DNA of 39,344 nucleotides from Petrocella sp. FN5 (GCF_029210395.1 NZ_JARGDP010000025.1:1-39344), one strand, 5' to 3'; counted from the first letter of the stretch, positions 27,246 through 35,887 are shown. Translations and numbers: made by a program. Notes: generated from the letters alone by a model not told the origin.

Positions 27246-27819
27246 AACGATCACCTCTGATTAATTGAATATTCCATTTCACATACTTAACAGTTAACAT
27301 ACACCAGTATTTTATAAACCATATGGAAAGTATCATAAAAAAAGTACCGAGTCCTATTAAAAAAATACCACTACTACCCATCAAAACGGGATGTTCAATT
27401 AACAATAAGGGCAAATGAAAAACACCCGGTAAGGAAAAAAAAGTAGAAAACAAGAGCGCAATGCCGGAAAAAAAGACACCAAGACCGCCACCCAAAAATC
27501 CTATAATGACGCCCCATATACCGGCATAGATACCTAATACGAAAATCAAATTAAATAAGAGTAGTCCCATTCCAATGAAAAAGCTTTTTAAAAACTTAAT
27601 ACCAACGGGCTCCACAGGCTGAGTCATTTCCTTTTTTCTGTAGGTGGCAGCTAATTGTTCAGGATTACCAAAACGTGCTAAGGTTTTCTCCAAATCATCA
27701 GGATTGGACTCGACCTGTTCCAACTGATTTTTGTAATGAGCAATAATACGAAATCGATCTTTTACATTATACTTAGTAAGTGCAGCATCCAAGGATGCTA
27801 AAAATTCTGATTGAGTCAT
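27235..27819 (-). CDS. DUF1700/HAAS-domain membrane protein
   Basis: The 194-residue protein starts MTQSEFLASLDAALTKYNVKDRFRIIAHYKNQLEQ, the HAAS domain (about 1-65, ending RFGNPEQLAATYRKK). Four hydrophobic helices follow, with glycine-rich FLGGGLGVFFSGIALLFSTFF. The ATG at 27819 is preceded by AAAGGGG. The frame continues 19 codons upstream without support. Members are typically co-encoded with a PadR-like regulator and a DUF4097 protein in envelope-stress modules; here only the latter is present. It is convergent to rsmA and divergent from fabH. Confidence 0.87.
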   Translation of the reverse strand: MTQSEFLASLDAALTKYNVKDRFRIIAHYKNQLEQVESNPDDLEKTLARFGNPEQLAATYRKKEMTQPVEPVGIKFLKSFFIGMGLLLFNLIFVLGIYAGIWGVIIGFLGGGLGVFFSGIALLFSTFFSLPGVFHLPLLLIEHPVLMGSSGIFLIGLGTFFMILSIWFIKYWCMLTVKYVKWNIQLIRGDRYEK

Positions 27820-27913
27820 AAGAGGACCCCTTTCATACTTCTGTTGATAAAGTAAGTATAGCAATGTATTATTCATTTACCCATATAAAAGGATTAGAAT
27901 TTAGTTAGAAAAC

Positions 27914-27941
27914 TTGACAAAAAACCAAAAAGTGATATACT
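27914..27941 (+). promoter_or_regulatory. Promoter of the fab-acc operon
   Basis: TTGACA (27914-27919) and TATACT (27936-27941) are 16 bp apart. The start would fall near 27948, giving a 90-base leader before fabH. Confidence 0.83.
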
Positions 27942-27953
27942 TTGATTATCAAA
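27941..27953. promoter_or_regulatory. FabT-like operator
   Basis: TTTGATTATCAAA is a palindrome matching the centre of the site bound by the MarR-family fatty-acid repressor FabT in streptococci and lactococci (ANTTTGATTATCAAATT). It starts at the last base of the -10 box and covers the likely transcription start, as expected of a repressor site. No fabT gene lies directly upstream here. Confidence 0.72.
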
Positions 27954-28038
27954 CTATTCTAAAGTCAAATCAATACATATCTATAATAAGACATCACATG
28001 TATAACAAAAGTATAGACTTTTGATTTAAGGAGCAATC

Positions 28039-29001
28039 ATGAAAATAGCTAAAATATCCGGCATTGGACATTATGTACCAGAACTCAAAGTATCTAATAA
28101 CGATCTTTCTAAATTGATGGATACGAATGATGAATGGATTTATTCGAGAACAGGGATAAGAAATAGATATATTGCAGTTAGTGAAACTTCTTATGAGATG
28201 GCGGGCTTCGCAGCTCTAAGAGCATTGGAAAAGGCAGGATTAGATCCTATAGATGTTGACCTTATTATAGTGGCAACTTTTTCAGGGGAGTATGCTACAC
28301 CATCTATGGCGTGTCTTGTTCAAAAAGCAATTGGTGCTGTTAAAGCTATGAGTTTTGATTTGAATGCAGCATGTTCAGGCTTTGTTTATGGCATAGATGT
28401 TGCAGATCAGTTTATAAAAACAGGTAAATACAAAAATGCTTTAGTCATTGGAAGTGAGAAACTATCTCAAATCCTCGATTGGGAAGATCGAAGTACTTGT
28501 GTATTATTTGGAGACGGTGCAGGTGCAGTTGTTTTAGAAGCCGGAGATGACGTTGGTATTATTGATTCTGTTAATTATGCAATCGGCGAAGCATATGAAT
28601 GCCTATATGCAAAGAATGTTGGTAATAAAACACCTTTTTATGAAGAGCAAAATGAGCATAAGCTAATGATGAACGGACAAGATGTATTTCAGTTTGCCTG
28701 TAAAAAAGTACCTGAGATACTTTATGAAGTGATGGAAAAGAATCAAGTCAATCAAGAAGATGTAGATTATTTTGTTCTCCATCAGGCAAATGTACGTATA
28801 GTGACTAAAATAGCAAAACGCATGAAAATAAGTATAGACAAGTTTTATGTAAACATGGAAGCTTATGGTAATACATCTGCAGCATCAATACCTATTGCAT
28901 TATCTGAAATGTCAGAAAAAAATATGCTGATAGGTAAAAAAGTTCTTATTGCAGGATTTGGTGCAGGTTTGACATATGGTTGTAGTTTGATACAATTTTA
29001 A
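28039..29001 (+). CDS. fabH: 3-oxoacyl-ACP synthase III
   Basis: This enzyme starts fatty-acid elongation by condensing a short acyl-CoA with malonyl-ACP. The 320-residue thiolase-fold protein has the catalytic triad Cys112 (NAACSGFVYG), His in LHQANVRI (about 248) and Asn in EAYGNTSAASIP (about 277). AAGGAG stands before the ATG. It is the first gene of the FAS-II operon, behind the promoter and FabT-like operator. Two tandem palindromic elements follow before acpP. Confidence 0.97.
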   Translation: MKIAKISGIGHYVPELKVSNNDLSKLMDTNDEWIYSRTGIRNRYIAVSETSYEMAGFAALRALEKAGLDPIDVDLIIVATFSGEYATPSMACLVQKAIGAVKAMSFDLNAACSGFVYGIDVADQFIKTGKYKNALVIGSEKLSQILDWEDRSTCVLFGDGAGAVVLEAGDDVGIIDSVNYAIGEAYECLYAKNVGNKTPFYEEQNEHKLMMNGQDVFQFACKKVPEILYEVMEKNQVNQEDVDYFVLHQANVRIVTKIAKRMKISIDKFYVNMEAYGNTSAASIPIALSEMSEKNMLIGKKVLIAGFGAGLTYGCSLIQF

Positions 29002-29019
29002 TGAATGGATACCTTGATT

Positions 29020-29137
29020 GGTTAAAGTATCAAAACTAAGTTTCCCTATATTTCATTCAACATATAGATTACGTTGATACATTCATAACTATATATAGAA
29101 TGAAATAGTTCAACTAAATAGTTTTGTCACTTTAACC
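29020..29137 (+). mobile_element. Palindromic element, tandem copy 1
   Basis: Ends GGTTAAAGTATCAAAACTA and TAGTTTTGTCACTTTAACC, the conserved core AGATTACGTTGATACATTC, and a variable stem ATTTCATTC/GAATGAAAT that differs from other copies. TGATT borders it on the left (29015-29019) and recurs at the junction (29138-29142). Lies within the fab operon. Confidence 0.82.
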
Positions 29138-29138
29138 T

Positions 29139-29255
29139 GATTAAAGTATCAAAACTAAGTTTCCCTATATTTCATTCAACATATAGATTACGTTGATACA
29201 TTCATAACTATATATAGAATGAAAAGTTCAACTAAATAGTTTTGTCACTTTAACC
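29139..29255 (+). mobile_element. Palindromic element, tandem copy 2
   Basis: Nearly identical to the preceding copy, with a period of 119 bp. The differences I see are a GG to GA change at the left end and loss of one base in GAATGAAATAGTTC. TGATT follows at 29256-29260. The near identity implies a recent duplication. The rest of the gap to acpP (29261-29323) holds only a faint third start-like stretch and the acpP ribosome site. Confidence 0.82.
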
Positions 29256-29323
29256 TGATTTAAGGGTTCAAATAAAGTGTTTTGATAACAAAAACAAGAT
29301 AATAGATTATAGGAGGCAATAAC

Positions 29324-29551
29324 ATGACTTTAGAAGCGTTAGTAGAAATCATTGTAGAAGAATTAGATGTAGATGCAGCAGAGGTAGTGCCAACAGCATC
29401 ATTTATTGATGACTTAGGTGCGGATTCATTGGATCTTTTTGAATTAGTAATGAGTATTGAAGATGCATTTGGTGTTGCAATACCAAATGAAGAACTGGCT
29501 AATATTAAGACCGTTCAAGATGTTCTTAACTATGCTGAGGCAAATGCTTAA
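29324..29551 (+). CDS. acpP: Acyl carrier protein
   Basis: This is the small acidic carrier of growing acyl chains. The 75-residue protein has the phosphopantetheine-attachment serine Ser35 in [11 protein letters not shown] helix [15 protein letters not shown] comes first, and [12 protein letters not shown] at the end is the last helix. AGGAGGC stands before the ATG. It lies in the FAS-II operon, separated from fabH by two palindromic elements. Confidence 0.97.
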   Translation: MTLEALVEIIVEELDVDAAEVVPTASFIDDLGADSLDLFELVMSIEDAFGVAIPNEELANIKTVQDVLNYAEANA

Positions 29552-29565
29552 ACAATAGACAAAAA

Positions 29566-29608
29566 AGGTAAAAAGAACTTTTATTTTAAATAGAGGTTCT
29601 TTTTACCT
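29566..29608. repeat. Hairpin between acpP and fabD
   Basis: AGGTAAAAAGAAC (29566-29578) pairs perfectly with GTTCTTTTTACCT (29596-29608) around a 17-base loop. No T-run follows on the plus strand, so it is not a standard terminator in the operon direction. It could stabilise or process the abundant acpP message. The place is where fabK usually stands in Clostridia. Confidence 0.65.
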
Positions 29609-29638
29609 AAATAAAAAAAGGTGTCAAGGAGAATGAAA

Positions 29639-30565
29639 ATGAGTAAAATTGCTTTTATTTTTCCGGGCCAAGGTGCTCAACATGTGGGCATGGGTCAGGA
29701 AATTATTACCAATTACGTTGAAAGTAAGAAAGTGTTTGACCAGGCCAATGACTTATTAGATTTTGACTTATATGAATTATGCAACACTGAAAACACAAAA
29801 ATTAATGATACAGCCTATACCCAGGTGGCATTGCTATCGGTATCCATAGCTACATTAAAAGTCATAGAAGACATGGGTGTCAAAGCGGACTATCTTGCCG
29901 GCTTGAGTCTAGGTGAATATAGTGCTCTCGTCGCAAGTGGGTTACTGAGTTTTGATGAAGCTATTGATATTGTTAGAAAAAGAGGTCAATACATGCAAGA
30001 GGCTGCTCTAGATACAGATGGAGGTATGGCTGCCATCATTGGTTCCAATCAGGAGGCCATATTAGAAGTCTTTAATCAAGTAGAGGGTTATTTGACCATA
30101 GCCAATTACAACAGCAGTAAACAAATCGTGATAGCTGGTGAAAAGGATGCTCTAAACAAAAGTTATCCATTGTTTGAAGCAGCAAGGATAAAAGTCATAC
30201 CTTTAAACGTCAGTGGAGCTTTTCATAGTGAGTTAATGGCTGGGGCTGCAGACAAATTAAGACCAAGGCTTGATTCCGTTATGTTCAATAAATATATAAC
30301 ACCGTACCTCAGTAATGTGACGGGTAAAGTGGTTACAGATACAAGTCAGATCAAAAATCTGTTGATAACACAAGTGAAGTCACCAGTCTTATGGGAAAAC
30401 AATGTACAAAAAATGATTGCACTTGGTGTAGATACCTTCATAGAAATCGGTCCGGGCAACACCTTGGCGGGCTTAATAAAGAAGATCGATCGTAAGAAAA
30501 AAGTAATCAGTGTTAATGGTCTAGATGGACTAGAAGAACTAAAAACATTCATGGAGGTTAAATAA
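29639..30565 (+). CDS. fabD: Malonyl-CoA:ACP transacylase
   Basis: This enzyme moves malonyl from CoA to ACP. From the ATG at 29639 (AAGGAG seven bases before) it is 308 residues. It has the FPGQGAQHVGMG motif, nucleophile Ser90 in GLSLGEYSA, and the catalytic His in GAFHSELM (about 199). An open frame reaches back to 29621, and an ATG at 29633 would add two residues. It overlaps fabG by one base. Confidence 0.96.
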   Translation: MSKIAFIFPGQGAQHVGMGQEIITNYVESKKVFDQANDLLDFDLYELCNTENTKINDTAYTQVALLSVSIATLKVIEDMGVKADYLAGLSLGEYSALVASGLLSFDEAIDIVRKRGQYMQEAALDTDGGMAAIIGSNQEAILEVFNQVEGYLTIANYNSSKQIVIAGEKDALNKSYPLFEAARIKVIPLNVSGAFHSELMAGAADKLRPRLDSVMFNKYITPYLSNVTGKVVTDTSQIKNLLITQVKSPVLWENNVQKMIALGVDTFIEIGPGNTLAGLIKKIDRKKKVISVNGLDGLEELKTFMEVK

Positions 30566-31305
30566 TGGCAGATTATAAAGTAGCACTTATAACAGGGGGC
30601 AATACCGGTATTGGTAAAGTAATAGCCTTAGAACTTGCTAAAGAAGGACATGATATACTTTTAAATTATATTTTTGATGAGGCAGCGGCACTTGAGGTGA
30701 AAAGTCAAGTTGAGACTATTGGAAGCAGATGTGAGCTTTTATATGGCGATATCAGTGATTTTGGCGTCGTGGAAAAAATGATGGAAGATGCATTTAAGGT
30801 TTTTGGTAGAATTGATGTCTTGGTCAACAATGCAGGTATAACAAGAGATAACCTGATTATGCGCATGAGCGAAGATGAGTTCGACGCGGTCATTAATGTC
30901 AACTTAAAAGGAACTTTCAATTGTTGCAAGCATATAGCAAGAAAAATGCTTAAACAAAAAGAAGGTAAGATTATTAACATTGCATCTATTGTTGGTGTTA
31001 TGGGTAATGTGGGTCAAGTGAATTATTCGGCGTCAAAAGCGGGTGTTATTGGTCTAACAAAAACTTTGGCAAGAGAATTTGCATCAAGGGGTATTAAAGT
31101 GAATGCGATTGCGCCAGGGTTTATTAAGACAGCAATGACGGATAAGATGCCTGAGCAAGCAAGAACAGAAATGATTGCCAATATACCTTTAAACAGACTT
31201 GGTGAGCCTAAAGACATTGCAGATTTGGTTGTATTTTTGGCGTCAGATAAAGCGGATTATATAACAGGACAGATTATTGGTGTCAATGGTGGATTATATA
31301 TATAG
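30565..31305 (+). CDS. fabG: 3-oxoacyl-ACP reductase
   Basis: This short-chain dehydrogenase carries out the first reduction of each elongation cycle. The 246-residue protein has the cofactor motif TGGNTGIG (10-17), NNAG (88-91), catalytic Ser141, Tyr154 and Lys158 (YSASK), and ends GQIIGVNGGLYI. The usual Arg of the SRGIG motif that contacts the NADPH phosphate is Thr here, so cofactor preference may differ. GGAGG stands before the ATG, which shares a base with the fabD stop. A palindromic element separates it from fabF. Confidence 0.95.
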   Translation: MADYKVALITGGNTGIGKVIALELAKEGHDILLNYIFDEAAALEVKSQVETIGSRCELLYGDISDFGVVEKMMEDAFKVFGRIDVLVNNAGITRDNLIMRMSEDEFDAVINVNLKGTFNCCKHIARKMLKQKEGKIINIASIVGVMGNVGQVNYSASKAGVIGLTKTLAREFASRGIKVNAIAPGFIKTAMTDKMPEQARTEMIANIPLNRLGEPKDIADLVVFLASDKADYITGQIIGVNGGLYI

Positions 31306-31311
31306 AAGATT

Positions 31312-31430
31312 GGTTAAGGTGTCAAAACTAAATAGTTGAACTTTCACATAGAATATATTGTTACGAATGTATCAACGTAATCTAGATATTGTATGTGGAT
31401 TTAGTGAAACTTAGTTTTGACCCTTTAACC
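31312..31430 (-). mobile_element. Full-length palindromic element, inverted orientation
   Basis: It starts GGTTAAGGTGTCAAAACTA and ends TTAGTTTTGACCCTTTAACC, with the core ATGTATCAACGTAATCTAGA reading on the minus strand. AAGATT borders both ends (31306-31311 and 31431-31436). The variable stem here is CACATA/TATGTG. It lies between fabG and fabF in the operon, so it is transcribed in antisense to the other fab copies. Confidence 0.82.
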
Positions 31431-31462
31431 AAGATTAAAAAGATGTGAGAAGGAGTATAAGA

Positions 31463-32698
31463 ATGAGTAGAAGAGTTGTTGTTACAGGTATAGGTGCAAT
31501 CACGCCAATTGGAAACAATGTGGACCAATTTTGGTCGGCACTAAAAGAAGGTATTTCAGGTGTGGATATGATTACCCAATTTGATGCATCCGACTATCCG
31601 GTCAAAATAGCGGCTGAGTTAAAAGATTATAACCCGAAAGACTTCTTAGATAGGAAAGATGCCAAGCGCATGGAACGATTTTCACAGTTTGCAGTTATTG
31701 CAGCAGGTGAAGCCCTTACTATGTCAGGCCTTAAGGTGACAGAAGATAATTGTGACCGTATTGGTACATTTATTGGATCCGGTATGGGTAGCCTTGGCAT
31801 GATTGAGGAAGAAGAAAAGCGTTTGTTGGAGTTTGGTCCCCAAAGAGTAGCGCCACTTATTATTCCCAAAATCATTGTTAATATGGCAGCCGGTAATGTG
31901 GCTATAAAATATGGTTTAAAAGGACCTTCTCACTGTATTGTGTCAGCATGTGCCTCAGGTTCACATTCCATTGGTGAAGCCTTTCGTAATATCAAGTTTG
32001 GCATTATGGATGTTGCCGTAACCGGGGGTACAGAAAGTTGTGTGTCGCCAATGGGCATTGCAGGATTTAGTGCACTAACGGCATTAAGTGTTAATCCGGA
32101 CCCCAAAAAAGCATCCAGGCCTTTTGATGGTGGTCGAGATGGTTTTGTCATGGGTGAAGGTGCCGGCATACTTGTACTTGAAGCTTTGGACCATGCCTTG
32201 GAACGTGGTGCGACTATTTTGGCTGAAATTGCAGGATATGGTGCAACAACCGATGCATATCATATGACATCTCCAGCGCCTGGAGGCATTGGCGGAGCGA
32301 AAGCCATGACCTTGGCAATTGACGAAGCAGGACTTAAACCAACAGATGTTGATTATATCAACGCTCATGGTACGAGTACCCCTTATAATGACAAATTTGA
32401 GACAGAAGCCATCAAAGTTTCACTAGGTGAACACGCATATAAAGTGGCGATTAACTCAACGAAATCAATGACTGGGCATTTACTAGGTGCAGCAGGCGGT
32501 ATAGAAGCTGTAGTATGTATCAAATCTATTCAAGAGGATTACCTGCATCCGACAATCAATCAAGAGACGAATGATCCTGAATGTGATCTCGATTATGTAC
32601 CTAATGTTGGAAGAAGTACCAAGGTGAATGTGGCCTTATCCAATTCATTAGGCTTTGGTGGTCATAACGCCACTTTACTGTTTAAAAAATATAAGTAA
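31463..32698 (+). CDS. fabF: 3-oxoacyl-ACP synthase II
   Basis: This is the main chain-elongating condensing enzyme. The start at 31463 is fixed by AGAAGGAG seven bases ahead; the frame continues six codons further. The 411-residue protein has catalytic Cys163 (SACASGSHS), His in NAHGTSTPYND and His in KSMTGHLLGAAG. Length is typical. It follows the element insertion that separates it from fabG. Confidence 0.96.
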   Translation: MSRRVVVTGIGAITPIGNNVDQFWSALKEGISGVDMITQFDASDYPVKIAAELKDYNPKDFLDRKDAKRMERFSQFAVIAAGEALTMSGLKVTEDNCDRIGTFIGSGMGSLGMIEEEEKRLLEFGPQRVAPLIIPKIIVNMAAGNVAIKYGLKGPSHCIVSACASGSHSIGEAFRNIKFGIMDVAVTGGTESCVSPMGIAGFSALTALSVNPDPKKASRPFDGGRDGFVMGEGAGILVLEALDHALERGATILAEIAGYGATTDAYHMTSPAPGGIGGAKAMTLAIDEAGLKPTDVDYINAHGTSTPYNDKFETEAIKVSLGEHAYKVAINSTKSMTGHLLGAAGGIEAVVCIKSIQEDYLHPTINQETNDPECDLDYVPNVGRSTKVNVALSNSLGFGGHNATLLFKKYK

Positions 32699-32723
32699 AT
32701 AAGTTTGGGAGGCTATGTGTATT

Positions 32724-33212
32724 ATGGAAACGAAAGAAATATTTAATCTAATTGAAAGCTTGAAGACAACAGAATATGCTCATATAGAAATCAATCATGA
32801 AGGGACCCATTTGGTATTTGATAAGATTGGTGGCAGACAAATGAGTGAAACAACTAATCCTACACCGCCTATGCAAAATAATATGAACATAGCAGAGACA
32901 TCAGCTGTTACATCTAGCAATACATATTATGAAGAAAAAACGGTAATGGCTACATCAAAAGAAGAAGAGAACTTTTTATCCATTGATTCACCAATTGTAG
33001 GAACATATTACAATGCACCAAGTCCTGAAGCTAATACTTATGTAAAAGTCGGAGACAGTGTTAAAAAAGGTGATGTCGTATGTATTATTGAGGCCATGAA
33101 GCTCATGAATGAGATCGAATCTGAAGTCGATGGCGAGATTGTTGCCATCATGGTTCAAAATGAGTCTCCTGTTGAATATGGCCAGCAACTTTTTAAAATA
33201 AAACCCTTATAA
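32724..33212 (+). CDS. accB: Biotin carboxyl carrier protein of acetyl-CoA carboxylase
   Basis: This is the biotin-bearing subunit that shuttles CO2 between AccC and AccA/D. The 162-residue protein has an N-terminal helical part, a Thr/Ser/Pro/Asn-rich linker (about 45-80), and a C-terminal biotinyl domain with the modified Lys in EAMKLMNEI. There are two possible starts: the ATG at 32715 is only two bases from GGGAGG, and the one at 32724 is eleven bases away. I prefer the second. It is in the usual accB-fabZ-accC order. Confidence 0.95.
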   Translation: METKEIFNLIESLKTTEYAHIEINHEGTHLVFDKIGGRQMSETTNPTPPMQNNMNIAETSAVTSSNTYYEEKTVMATSKEEENFLSIDSPIVGTYYNAPSPEANTYVKVGDSVKKGDVVCIIEAMKLMNEIESEVDGEIVAIMVQNESPVEYGQQLFKIKPL

Positions 33213-33222
33213 GGAGCATAAT

Positions 33223-33645
33223 ATGTTAGATATTAAGCAAATACAAGAAATCATTCCTCATAGAGCCCCATTTTTATTGATTGACCGTGTGGATGAATTG
33301 GTGGTTGGTGTAAGTGCAACAGCTACAAAAAACGTTACTTTTAATGAGTATTTTTTTCAAGGACATTTTCCGGCAGAACCGGTTATGCCTGGGGTCTTGA
33401 TTATTGAAGCCTTAGCACAAACAGGCGCAGTAGCTATATTAGCCAAAGAAGAAAACAAGGGTAAGATTGCGTATTTTGCAGGTATTGATAAAGCGAAATT
33501 CAAACAAAAGGTCGTACCGGGTGACGTGCTGAAGTTAGAAGTAGAAATTATTAGATCTAAAGGTCCCATCGGCATCGGCAAGGCGACAGCATCAGTAGAT
33601 GGTAAAATTGCTACGGAATGTGAACTTAAATTCTTTGTCGGTTAA
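33223..33645 (+). CDS. fabZ: 3-hydroxyacyl-ACP dehydratase
   Basis: This enzyme removes water from 3-hydroxyacyl-ACP in each cycle. The 140-residue hot-dog fold protein has catalytic His48 in [14 protein letters not shown] and Glu62 in [10 protein letters not shown]. An AAGGAG site precedes the ATG. No FabA-type isomerase is in the window, so the route to unsaturated chains is not visible. Confidence 0.96.
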   Translation: MLDIKQIQEIIPHRAPFLLIDRVDELVVGVSATATKNVTFNEYFFQGHFPAEPVMPGVLIIEALAQTGAVAILAKEENKGKIAYFAGIDKAKFKQKVVPGDVLKLEVEIIRSKGPIGIGKATASVDGKIATECELKFFVG

Positions 33646-33659
33646 AATAGGAGGCTTAT

Positions 33660-35015
33660 ATGTTTGAAAAAATATTGATTGCCAATCGAGGTGAGATTGC
33701 TGTTAGAATCATTAGAGCATGTCGTGAGATGGGCATAAAAAGTGTTGCAGTTTATTCAGAAGCAGATAAAGAAGCGCTTCATACACAATTGGCAGACGAA
33801 GCCATATGCATTGGACCGGCTAATTCTAGAGAAAGTTATCTAGATATAACAAGGGTTATTAGCGCTGCAGTTATAACAAAAGCAAATGCGATACATCCTG
33901 GCTTTGGTTTTTTATCGGAAAATCCGACCTTTGCTCATGCTTGTGAAGATTCTAACATAATACTCATAGGTCCCTCATCAGAAATGATAGAAGCCATGGG
34001 CAATAAGTCAAGAGCCAGAAAAACCATGATTGAAGCAGGCATTCCTGTTGTACCGGGATCAGATGGTATTGTCAAAAGTATAATAGAAGCTAAAAAAATA
34101 GCAAATGATATTGGCTACCCCATGATTGTCAAGGCATCTTCAGGTGGTGGTGGAAAAGGCATGCGCATTATTTTAAATGAAGGCGAACTTGAGAAAAATT
34201 TTATAATGGCACAAAAGGAAGCAAAGGCATCCTTTGATGATGATGCTATGTATATGGAACGTTATATTGTTAATCCTAGCCATATTGAATTTCAGATCTT
34301 AGCAGATAATTATGGTAATACGGTGCATCTTGGTGAACGTGATTGCTCTATACAAAGACGTCATCAGAAGATTGTGGAAGAAGCACCATCATCTAAAATT
34401 ACGCCAAAACTTAGAAAAACAATGGGTGATATTGCTGTAAAGGCAGCGAAATCTATCAACTATAGAAATGCCGGAACCGTTGAATTTTTACTAGAAGACA
34501 GTGGTGAATTTTTCTTTATGGAAATGAACACACGTATTCAAGTAGAGCATCCGATTACAGAGATGATCACAGGCATTGACTTGATTAAAAAGCAAATAGA
34601 AATTGCAGGCGGAAAACCACTTAACTTAAAACAAAAGGATATCGTATTAAAGGGACATTCAATTGAATGCCGAATCAATGCAGAGAACCCTTCAAAAGGA
34701 TTTAGGCCTTCACCGGGAACCATTGATTATTTGCATATGCCGGGTGGTCATGGTATAAGAATAGATTCGGCCATTTATAATGGTTATGCAGTACCGCCAC
34801 TGTACGACTCAATGTTGGCAAAGCTCATTGTTCATGGTGATACGAGAGAGGATGCCATTCGTAAGATGAACAGCGCCCTTGGCGAATTTGTGGTGTCCGG
34901 AATTGATACCAACATTGACTTTCATATGGAAATTATTAATCAACCGGATTTTATTTCTGGGAATTATAATACAAGTTTTATTGAGAACATTCAAGGCGAC
35001 AAATTTGTAAAATAG
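33660..35015 (+). CDS. accC: Biotin carboxylase subunit of acetyl-CoA carboxylase
   Basis: This ATP-grasp enzyme carboxylates biotin on AccB. The 451-residue protein has the N-terminal fold FEKILIANRGEIAVRIIRACREMG, the glycine-rich ATP loop KASSGGGGKGMRI, ERYIVNPSHIEFQILADNYGNTVHLGERDCSIQRRHQK, and the catalytic segment MEMNTRIQVEHPITE. GGAGGC stands before the ATG. It lies in the acc part of the operon. Confidence 0.97.
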   Translation: MFEKILIANRGEIAVRIIRACREMGIKSVAVYSEADKEALHTQLADEAICIGPANSRESYLDITRVISAAVITKANAIHPGFGFLSENPTFAHACEDSNIILIGPSSEMIEAMGNKSRARKTMIEAGIPVVPGSDGIVKSIIEAKKIANDIGYPMIVKASSGGGGKGMRIILNEGELEKNFIMAQKEAKASFDDDAMYMERYIVNPSHIEFQILADNYGNTVHLGERDCSIQRRHQKIVEEAPSSKITPKLRKTMGDIAVKAAKSINYRNAGTVEFLLEDSGEFFFMEMNTRIQVEHPITEMITGIDLIKKQIEIAGGKPLNLKQKDIVLKGHSIECRINAENPSKGFRPSPGTIDYLHMPGGHGIRIDSAIYNGYAVPPLYDSMLAKLIVHGDTREDAIRKMNSALGEFVVSGIDTNIDFHMEIINQPDFISGNYNTSFIENIQGDKFVK

Positions 35016-35029
35016 GATAGGTGGCATTT

Positions 35030-35875
35030 ATGAAAAATATATTCAAAAAAACCCATTATATTCAATTGACACCCAATCCAAAGAATACAAACGAAGCCAA
35101 CGTACCAACAGGTTCTTGGATTAAATGTCCGAACTGTCATGAATTGATTTATAAAAAGGCATTAAAGGACAGCGATTTTGTATGTGGTAGCTGTAAAAAA
35201 CACTTTAGAATGGATGCAGAAAGTCGTCTGGATTCAATTCTTGATGAAGGTACTTTCTTAGAGATGTTTACAGAACTTAAAACAGTCAATGTACTGAATT
35301 TTAAAGGATATGATGAAAAAATTAAGGCCTTAAAAACCAAAACAAAACTTCATGAAGGCATAATGACAGGTACAGGTAAGATTGAAGGTAGAGAAGTTGC
35401 CATAGGCGTCATGGATTCAAGATTTTTAATGGGTAGCATGGGTGCGGTTGTAGGAGAAAAAGTGACATTATTGGTTGAGATGGCGACGGAGGCCTTGCTA
35501 CCGGTTATCATCTATACAGCATCAGGCGGTGCTAGAATGCAGGAAGGAATCATATCGCTCATGCAGATGGCCAAAACATCTGCAGCTATAAAACGACATT
35601 CAGATGCAGGTTTGCTATATATAACAGTACTAACTGATCCAACGACAGGTGGTGTTACGGCCAGTTTTGCTATGCTAGGCGATATTATTTTGGCAGAACC
35701 GGGAAGCTTAATTGGATTTGCTGGCCCCAGAGTCATTAGAGATACCATTAAGCAAGAGCTGCCTGATGGTTTTCAGACAGCGGAGTTCTTAATGGAACAT
35801 GGTTTTGTAGATAAAATCGTTCACCGAGAAGATATGAGAAGTACTCTAAGTGGTCTTCTTAAAATGCATAGTTAG
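35030..35875 (+). CDS. accD: Acetyl-CoA carboxylase carboxyltransferase beta subunit
   Basis: This is half of the carboxyltransferase that makes malonyl-CoA. The ATG at 35030 has ATAGGTGG five bases before; a GTG three codons upstream is less likely. The 281-residue protein carries a zinc ribbon Cys33, Cys36, Cys52, Cys55 (CPNC...CGSC). It then has the crotonase-like core with [25 protein letters not shown] and [21 protein letters not shown]. accA follows at 12 bp. Confidence 0.96.
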   Translation: MKNIFKKTHYIQLTPNPKNTNEANVPTGSWIKCPNCHELIYKKALKDSDFVCGSCKKHFRMDAESRLDSILDEGTFLEMFTELKTVNVLNFKGYDEKIKALKTKTKLHEGIMTGTGKIEGREVAIGVMDSRFLMGSMGAVVGEKVTLLVEMATEALLPVIIYTASGGARMQEGIISLMQMAKTSAAIKRHSDAGLLYITVLTDPTTGGVTASFAMLGDIILAEPGSLIGFAGPRVIRDTIKQELPDGFQTAEFLMEHGFVDKIVHREDMRSTLSGLLKMHS

Positions 35876-35887
35876 GAGGATCTTAAA

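Noticed and set aside
29020-29255. Tandem repeat considered as a CRISPR array
   Set aside because: There are only two units of about 118 bp with no spacers between them and inverted-repeat ends, and no cas genes are nearby.
29608-29632. GGTGTCAAGG before fabD as a further element end
   Set aside because: Only about ten bases match, there is no partner end, and the stretch is used as the fabD ribosome site.
32084-32368. 94-codon minus-strand frame inside fabF, and similar frames inside fabG, accC, accD and mnmG
   Set aside because: All overlap strongly supported genes completely and show no start signals.
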